Shown in pieces: positions 6,408 through 10,876 of a stretch of 10,876 bases of DNA. Under the pieces are notes generated by a model that worked only from the letters and a program-made list of their open reading frames with translations, was not told the origin of the DNA and made no database searches. The stretch comes from Thermoflexales bacterium. Its GTDB lineage: Bacteria > Chloroflexota > Anaerolineae > B4-G1 > SLSP01. The stretch is taken from NCBI GenBank assembly GCA_007130345.1, contig SLSP01000337.1, positions 1-10,876 of the forward strand, in the 5' to 3' direction. A program made the translations under genes and the position numbers. Every line of letters starts with the position of its first letter. Position 1 is the first letter of the stretch.

Positions 6408-7345
6408 CAGTAGACGCCCTTAACCGGTAGAACCGGGGAGCGTTTCTGCGAGACCAGCACGATGCTGGTGAGGATCAACACGATGCCGAGCAGGCTCACG
6501 AGCGTGGGCACTTCGTGGTAGAGCAGGATGCCCATCAGCACGCCGCTCACCGGCTCCAGCAGCGCGACGATGCCTACCACCTGCGCGGGCGCGCGTTGTA
6601 ATCCCAGGAAGTAGAGCAGATAGGGCACGCCGTGCCCCAGGACGCCGCTGGCGATGAGGGGCGCGTAATTGACCGCGAGTTGTTCCCGCGTGACGCCCAG
6701 GCCCCACGGGAGCGCCATCAGCGCGGCGATGCCCGTGCTCCACCAGATCTGCGTGAGGCCGCCGACGCGCCCGCGCAAATGTCGGCTGATCAGGATCGTC
6801 ATGGCGAGGGTGACGCCGCCGAGCAGCGCCGCCAGTCCGCCGGAGAGGTTGCCGACGCGGGGCGCGGCATTGCCGGAGTTCGTGATCCCCACGATGCCCA
6901 CCATCGCCAGCACCAGGCTCACCGTGGCGTAGCGCGGGCGCGGTTCGCGGAGCAGGAGCGGCGCGAGGAGGGCCACGTACAGCGTCGAGGTGTTGTTCAG
7001 CAGGACGGCGTTGGCCGCTGTGGTATGCTGGACGGCGTAGATGTAGAGCATCCCCGTCGCGCCCACGGTGACGCCCATCAGCAGCAACCAGCCCCACTCG
7101 CGGCGATAGGCGCGCGGGCGCAGCGTGTGCGGGTGGCGGGGCAGCATCACGCAGAAGAAGAGGAAACTCGCCCACGCGCGGAAGCAGGCCAGCATAAAGG
7201 CATCCATCCCGACGACGCTGCGCGCGAAGAAGATGGTGCTGCTGAAGCCCAACGCTCCTAGCGCGACCAGGATGACGCCAGTTGCGGGATGTTCAGACGG
7301 GGTTTTCAATCTCGTCAATGGCTTCAGCCGGGTCTTGATTGCCAT
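6407..7345 (-). CDS. EamA/DMT-superfamily transporter
   Basis: A 312-residue hydrophobic protein with the two tandem EamA halves of the drug/metabolite transporter superfamily and about ten membrane helices, for example GVILVALGALGFSSTIFFA at the start of half one and GLAALLGGVTLAMTILIS in half two. Typical family features include an early RAWASF helix, LLNNTSTLYVALLAPLLLRE at the end of the fourth helix region, and VALLEPVSGVLMGILLYHE near the C-terminus. The substrate cannot be told; relatives export amino acids, metabolites or drugs. The ATG at 7345 lies 53 bp inside the upstream YbjN gene and lacks a clear Shine-Dalgarno. TTG codons at 7318 and 7309 are other possible starts and would remove only part of the cytosolic N-terminus. 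The overlap points to co-transcription and translational coupling. Confidence 0.92.
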   Translation of the reverse strand: MAIKTRLKPLTRLKTPSEHPATGVILVALGALGFSSTIFFARSVVGMDAFMLACFRAWASFLFFCVMLPRHPHTLRPRAYRREWGWLLLMGVTVGATGMLYIYAVQHTTAANAVLLNNTSTLYVALLAPLLLREPRPRYATVSLVLAMVGIVGITNSGNAAPRVGNLSGGLAALLGGVTLAMTILISRHLRGRVGGLTQIWWSTGIAALMALPWGLGVTREQLAVNYAPLIASGVLGHGVPYLLYFLGLQRAPAQVVGIVALLEPVSGVLMGILLYHEVPTLVSLLGIVLILTSIVLVSQKRSPVLPVKGVY

Positions 7346-7823
7346 ACATCACATTGAGCAGCCCTGGGAGATAGTGATCCATCGTGTGGACGGCGGGATA
7401 GATGACGTTTTTGATAAGGGCCGGGGTCAGCGCGCCCCCCTCAAAATCGAGGCTGCTCTTATAGCGAATCTCGCCATCATCATAATCGAACTCGAAGTTG
7501 CCGATGCGCAGGCCGTAGTTGGCGCGGGTCAGGTACTCGACAATGGCCGGGCGGACAGGCTCCGGGGCCTTGACCGGCGCGACGACGTAGAACAGGAACT
7601 GCTCCAAATCCACGCGAACTTGCGCGTAACAGCGCAGATCGCCGTGCGTGCCGGCAAAATAGACGCGATAGATGGTCTTGTCCTCCAACTGCTGCGGATG
7701 CCAATCGTCATCCTGGAGGAATTGGCCGAGGGTGGCAAACGCGCGCCAGCCGTTGACGTGCTTGAGTTCGTCTTGCTCCGGTACAGCTTCGTTATCGGTG
7801 GGGGGCAGGGTGGGTTCATTCAT
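7293..7823 (-). CDS. YbjN-domain protein
   Basis: A 176-residue acidic soluble protein that looks like the YbjN family (fold similar to type III secretion chaperones). The core runs from about residue 48 (KTIYRVYFAGTHGDLRCYAQ) through FLFYVVAPVKAPEPVRPAIV, YLTRANYGLRIGNFEFDYDDGE and IRYKSSLDFEGG to HYLPGLLNVMYG near 160. YbjN relatives have been linked to stress and motility effects in enterobacteria, but no biochemical function is settled. ATG 7823 is chosen because it overlaps the stop of the TOPRIM-like gene as ATGA (7820-7823) and has AGAGGA 9 nt upstream, inside that gene's last codons. An in-frame ATG at 7883 would add 20 residues encoded within the upstream gene and is less likely. The coupling suggests it is made together with the ATPase/TOPRIM pair, though it may simply be an older operon member. 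Confidence 0.85.
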   Translation of the reverse strand: MNEPTLPPTDNEAVPEQDELKHVNGWRAFATLGQFLQDDDWHPQQLEDKTIYRVYFAGTHGDLRCYAQVRVDLEQFLFYVVAPVKAPEPVRPAIVEYLTRANYGLRIGNFEFDYDDGEIRYKSSLDFEGGALTPALIKNVIYPAVHTMDHYLPGLLNVMYGNQDPAEAIDEIENPV

Positions 7824-8599
7824 CGGTCTGAATCCTCTATTTGTGCGCGGGTTACACGGCTTAAAATCCCGCTGGATAAACAATATCTCTCAGATAAAGC
7901 TAACGCTTGAAGCGGCTCTTGGAGAGGATAGTGCTTTCTTACTATGCTCTCGCACCACGCGAAAAGGGTTCTCAGCCAGGCGCACGTATCTGGACGGGAC
8001 AGGACATGCTCGATGTCGATGACCTCAAGAATTTGTCCGCCATGCTCAACTTCATCAAATCCGGGGAACGCCCGTTTTAGCTCGTTTTTGGGATGCCGAA
8101 TGGTCTCGACATCGCCACAGAAGTCTTCCCACGGGGGATCAAATCCCAATACTTGGTTGAGGGCTGCGGCATCGGCAAAATAGTAGGCTTCCAGCATATT
8201 CACAAGAAAATGGACGGCGGCGCGTTGCTGTTGCGGTTCCGTGAGCATAGTATCCAATGCCAAGCGGTAGCGGTCAAAAATTTGTCGCGCATCTTCCTTG
8301 CGGCCATGCTCTAAATCATCAATCAATATCACAAACGCGCATGGGGTCGTGTTCAAATACCGCCTTGCGGGTAGGCCAATGTCTTTCTCGTCTTTTGTGG
8401 GAATGATTTTGCCTTGTCCCACCATCTTGAGTTTCTGCTTGGGGGAAGTTCTTGGAGAAAGTTGCGCTATCTTGCGAATAACCTTTATCGAACAAATTCC
8501 GGTGGCGGCAAGTGATTTGAAGAGTTTGGGCAAATGTAGCGCTTCGCCCTTACCTGTGACCAACAAGCCGAAGTGGAAGTAATGACAACCCTTGTCCAT
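7820..8599 (-). CDS. TOPRIM-like DUF4276-family protein, partner of the AAA ATPase
   Basis: A 259-residue protein whose motif order fits the DUF4276/TOPRIM-like group, putative metal-dependent nucleases. An N-terminal strand-loop with LLVTGKGEALHLPKLF (9-26) takes the place of the usual VEGxTE, with Glu 19 the candidate catalytic acid. FVILIDDLEHGRKED (from 89) supplies the acidic DD pair (Asp 94, 95). NMLEAYYFADAAALNQVLG (134-152) corresponds to the family's Glu-containing EaWllAD helix. HPKNELKR followed by HGGQILEVIDIEHVL matches its C-terminal half. It starts 9 nt after the ATPase stop, with TAGGA as a weak Shine-Dalgarno, and ends in an ATGA overlap with the YbjN gene. G+C is visibly lower than in prs or xth. 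With the ATPase it forms a likely two-gene effector system. No other TOPRIM family was compared by search, so the subfamily call is moderate. Confidence 0.77.
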   Translation of the reverse strand: MDKGCHYFHFGLLVTGKGEALHLPKLFKSLAATGICSIKVIRKIAQLSPRTSPKQKLKMVGQGKIIPTKDEKDIGLPARRYLNTTPCAFVILIDDLEHGRKEDARQIFDRYRLALDTMLTEPQQQRAAVHFLVNMLEAYYFADAAALNQVLGFDPPWEDFCGDVETIRHPKNELKRAFPGFDEVEHGGQILEVIDIEHVLSRPDTCAWLRTLFAWCESIVRKHYPLQEPLQALALSERYCLSSGILSRVTRAQIEDSDR

Positions 8600-8609
8600 T
8601 TGGGGGATC

Positions 8610-9794
8610 CTACGCCGCTGTCAGTTGACTTTGCGGGGCCAGAACTTCCGCCATATACAATGAGCCGGCGGCGTACTCTTCAAGCAAGTCCTGAACGGGT
8701 GCTATCTCGCTGACTCGCGTGAGTTTTACCTCGCCAAATTCCCCTTTTTCCGCCGCCAGGATATTCTCTGGCTCAAACTGACTGATCAACACGGGGGAAT
8801 GTGTGGCGATGAATACCTGTTTGTTCCAATTGGCAGTCGCCACTTCAACCGCTTCAGCAAATACAGCGAGGGCGTAAGGATGTAATGAGATTTCCGGTTC
8901 ATCGAAGAGAACCAGAGAGGCGCGCTCTGCACCTTCTGAAAACAACGCGGTTAAATGAATCAACATTTGAAGATGCCCATCGGATACCCCGGATGCCTGG
9001 ATGGGCTTGCTATGGCCTTTTTCTATGAAATTGCCATACACGGCGTTTGGGCCGGTCTGTTCGATAAGCAGGTTCTCAAACCCAGGAAAACTTTTTCTCA
9101 TAAATTCGATAATCGTATCATACCGCGCGTCAATGGTGCGCTTGTCATGGAGATTTCGCAGCACTGACCAGAGATTTCCGCAGCGATCCCACAGCCAGAT
9201 ATGATGCCTGGATTCCGAACCGTATTTCTTGAGTTTGTATAACTCGGCCTCGCGTGAATGATGGAAGTTGACATAACGGAGCAGTTTTTCCAATTCAGAA
9301 GCGGCTTCTGGTGTGGACTCCTCAAAATCTAAATACCGTGTAAAGGCTAACTTCTCCGGCTCGCGCAAAGTGAACGGCGTCGGCTGCTTTAGCCCGTAAT
9401 GATAAAAATTCGCGCTATCCCGGCCAATTTTCCGATCAACCAGGCAAATATCGTCCACTTTGGAGTATAACCTTTCCCCTACCATTGGCTCAATGCGCCC
9501 CGAGGAGAACCCCATCGTAATCTCGTATTGGGCCAGGCTGGTCTCGATTGCGAGCACAATGTTGGCGTCGATTTCGGCGTGATCGTAGAGCAGTCCAATG
9601 CCATGATCGCGCTGGCTTGACGCCTCATCCACGCCCCGGATGGCACAGTCGCGTATGAACCAGATGGTATCAAGGAAGGAGGATTTGCCCGCGCCATTGG
9701 GGCCAAAAAGCACGTTCAGGCTTTTCGTTTCCACTTCGATATCGGCCAAAGCCCGGAAGTTCTTGATTCTCAGTTTGTCAAGTTTATTTGGCAT
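8610..9794 (-). CDS. RecF/OLD-like AAA ATPase (AAA_21-type, ABC-class fold)
   Basis: A 394-residue ATPase of the SMC/RecF/ABC class that includes OLD-family and PARIS AriA ATPases. It opens with LDKLRIKNFRALADIEVETK, then Walker A GPNGAGKSS (31-39). After a long middle region with a helical insertion (about 100-260) come the signature-like SGVSDGHLQML (268-278), Walker B LVLFDEPEISLHP (294-306; Asp 298, Glu 299) and the switch His 332 in FIATHSPVLIS. The tail EEYAAGSLYMAEVL resembles the end of many stand-alone predicted ATPases. There is no fused TOPRIM domain; that role is supplied by the next gene. Start 9794 is preferred because GGGAG (9800-9804) lies 5 nt upstream and the RecF-like N-terminus begins here; an ATG at 9818 would overlap the prs stop. 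It begins 20 bp after prs, so the prs promoter probably drives it. All ATP-handling motifs appear intact. Confidence 0.92.
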   Translation of the reverse strand: MPNKLDKLRIKNFRALADIEVETKSLNVLFGPNGAGKSSFLDTIWFIRDCAIRGVDEASSQRDHGIGLLYDHAEIDANIVLAIETSLAQYEITMGFSSGRIEPMVGERLYSKVDDICLVDRKIGRDSANFYHYGLKQPTPFTLREPEKLAFTRYLDFEESTPEAASELEKLLRYVNFHHSREAELYKLKKYGSESRHHIWLWDRCGNLWSVLRNLHDKRTIDARYDTIIEFMRKSFPGFENLLIEQTGPNAVYGNFIEKGHSKPIQASGVSDGHLQMLIHLTALFSEGAERASLVLFDEPEISLHPYALAVFAEAVEVATANWNKQVFIATHSPVLISQFEPENILAAEKGEFGEVKLTRVSEIAPVQDLLEEYAAGSLYMAEVLAPQSQLTAA

Positions 9795-9814
9795 AGCAAC
9801 TCCCGACCTAAACC

Positions 9815-10822
9815 TCAAGATGTCGGCCAGAACTCGAAAAGCTCCCCGACCGAGCGACCCATCACATTGCAGCGAATCACCTCGGCGAAGATGCGCGCCA
9901 CCGAGAGGATGGTCAGCCGCTTGGGACGCCGCTCGTCGGGGATGGGCACTGTGTTGGTCACGACGATCTCCTCGATCTCTTCGAGTTCGTTGAGGCGTTC
10001 CACCGCGCGCCCGGTAAACAGCCCGTGCGTCCCTAGCACCGTCACTTGCTTGACGTTGTGATGCACGCGCATATATTTGATGATCTCCGCAATCGTGCCG
10101 CCGGTGGCAATCTCATCATCGTTGAGGATGACGTGTTTGCCGTCCACGTTCCCCATGATACCGTTGATGGCTACGGTGGAATCCGTCAGGCGCATTTTCT
10201 CCCCGGCGGCCATCGGCAGATGCAGCGCCCGCGCCAGCTTACTGGTGCGCTTGGCGTGCCCAATATCCGGCGAGACGACGACGCTGTTGCTGAGATCGCG
10301 CTGTTTGAGGTGCTCGATGAAGACGGAGTGCGCGGTCAGGTGATCGGCGGGGACGCTGAAGAAGCCGTGGACTTGCGGCGAGTGGAGCGTCATTGTGATG
10401 ACCTTGTCGGCACCGGCTGTCACCAGCAAATCGGCGATGAGGCGCGCGGCGATGGAGATGCGCGGCGCGTCCTTCTTGTCCGACCGGGCGTAGGAGTAGT
10501 AGGGGATGACGGCGCAGACCTCATGCGCGGCGGCGCTCCGCGCGATGTCGAGCATCAGCAATAGTTCCATCAGGTTGTCGCTACACGGCGGGGACAGCGT
10601 CTGCACGATGAACACATTTTTGGAACGCACGCTGGTTCCCAACTGGATGTAGAAATCGTCATTGGTGAATTTGCGGATGACCGTGTCGCTCAATCCCACC
10701 CCAATCTGGCTGGCAATGGAACGCGCCAACTCGCGGTGCGACGATCCGCTGAAGATCAAAATATCTTCCAGGGGCTTGATAATGCAGGTATGCTTACCGT
10801 CCTGGCTTTTTTGATTGCTCAA
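9815..10822 (-). CDS. prs: Ribose-phosphate pyrophosphokinase (PRPP synthetase)
   Basis: A 335-residue enzyme that makes PRPP from ribose 5-phosphate and ATP for nucleotide, histidine and tryptophan synthesis. Family motifs are in order: FSGSSHRELARSIA (ribose-P side), YYSYARSDKKDAPRISIAARLI (ATP-binding flexible region), TLHSPQVHGFFSVPADHL (catalytic His 147), VVSPDIGHAKR (Asp 186), the catalytic loop Lys 209 and Arg 211 (EKMR), and the PRPP-binding loop LNDDEIATGGTI (Asp 235, Asp 236). The length is about 15-20 residues over the common class I size, mostly from the N-terminus MSNQKSQDGKHTCIIKP. Its start codon is TTG (10820-10822), supported by AAGGAG (10830-10835) 7 nt upstream. It appears to be the first gene of the minus-strand operon. 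No convincing promoter can be fixed in the remaining 54 bp. Confidence 0.96.
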   Translation of the reverse strand: MSNQKSQDGKHTCIIKPLEDILIFSGSSHRELARSIASQIGVGLSDTVIRKFTNDDFYIQLGTSVRSKNVFIVQTLSPPCSDNLMELLLMLDIARSAAAHEVCAVIPYYSYARSDKKDAPRISIAARLIADLLVTAGADKVITMTLHSPQVHGFFSVPADHLTAHSVFIEHLKQRDLSNSVVVSPDIGHAKRTSKLARALHLPMAAGEKMRLTDSTVAINGIMGNVDGKHVILNDDEIATGGTIAEIIKYMRVHHNVKQVTVLGTHGLFTGRAVERLNELEEIEEIVVTNTVPIPDERRPKRLTILSVARIFAEVIRCNVMGRSVGELFEFWPTS

Positions 10823-10829
10823 AGTGAAA

Positions 10830-10835
10830 CTCCTT
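10830..10835 (-). promoter_or_regulatory. Shine-Dalgarno for the TTG start of prs
   Basis: AAGGAG on the minus strand is 7 nt from TTG 10822. No in-frame ATG is near, so this site decides the non-ATG start and may keep translation of the operon's first gene modest. Confidence 0.75.
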
Positions 10836-10876
10836 GCGTTTTGCCGTTGTCTATATATCCCGTGTTGCCCGACAAC

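Noticed and set aside
6420..7175. Second minus-strand frame in the transporter gene
   Set aside because: Its low-complexity Arg/Ala/Pro-rich translation is typical of a shifted frame in GC-rich DNA; the EamA frame explains the region.
10836..10876. TTGTCG and TATATA on the minus strand as a prs promoter
   Set aside because: The gap between them is about 12 bp, well short of the usual 16-18 bp.

Overview
This is a GC-rich bacterial chromosomal segment with eight intact protein genes, one decayed transposon gene and two copies of an unusual hairpin-forming repeat. No rRNA, tRNA or CRISPR array is visible. The mix of a GAF-PAS-class III adenylate cyclase, a multi-sensor hybrid histidine kinase, a YbjN-domain protein and degenerate IS200/IS605-type TnpB DNA would fit a Chloroflexota (Anaerolineae-like) genome, possibly metagenome-derived. 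That placement is inference from style only; no taxonomic marker is present.

Left half (1-5500, plus strand, signalling). A roughly 112-bp repeat element at 99-211 recurs in inverted orientation at 3344-3455. Between the copies lie a short dispersed-type repeat (228-272), a tnpB pseudogene (355-925) and a large hybrid histidine kinase (922-3309). The kinase starts exactly where the tnpB remnant ends and seems to have lost the first part of its membrane domain. After the second repeat comes a soluble GAF-PAS adenylate cyclase (3577-5445), closed by a near-perfect bidirectional terminator (5474-5501).

Right half (5564-10822, all minus strand, read from right to left). The order is: ribose-phosphate pyrophosphokinase (prs, TTG start), a RecF/OLD-like AAA ATPase, a TOPRIM-like DUF4276-type protein, a YbjN-domain protein, an EamA/DMT transporter, and then exodeoxyribonuclease III (xth). 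From prs to the transporter the junctions are 20 bp, 9 bp, a 4-bp ATGA overlap and a 53-bp overlap, so these five genes look co-transcribed. xth follows after 51 bp and has its own strong ribosome binding site.

The most interesting content is the ATPase plus TOPRIM-like pair (7820-9794). It has the layout of split OLD-family/PARIS-like anti-phage systems, is visibly lower in G+C than its neighbours, and sits between housekeeping-type genes while staying translationally coupled to the YbjN gene. The second point of interest is the pair of inverted, self-complementary repeat elements bracketing the tnpB remnant and the 5'-truncated kinase.
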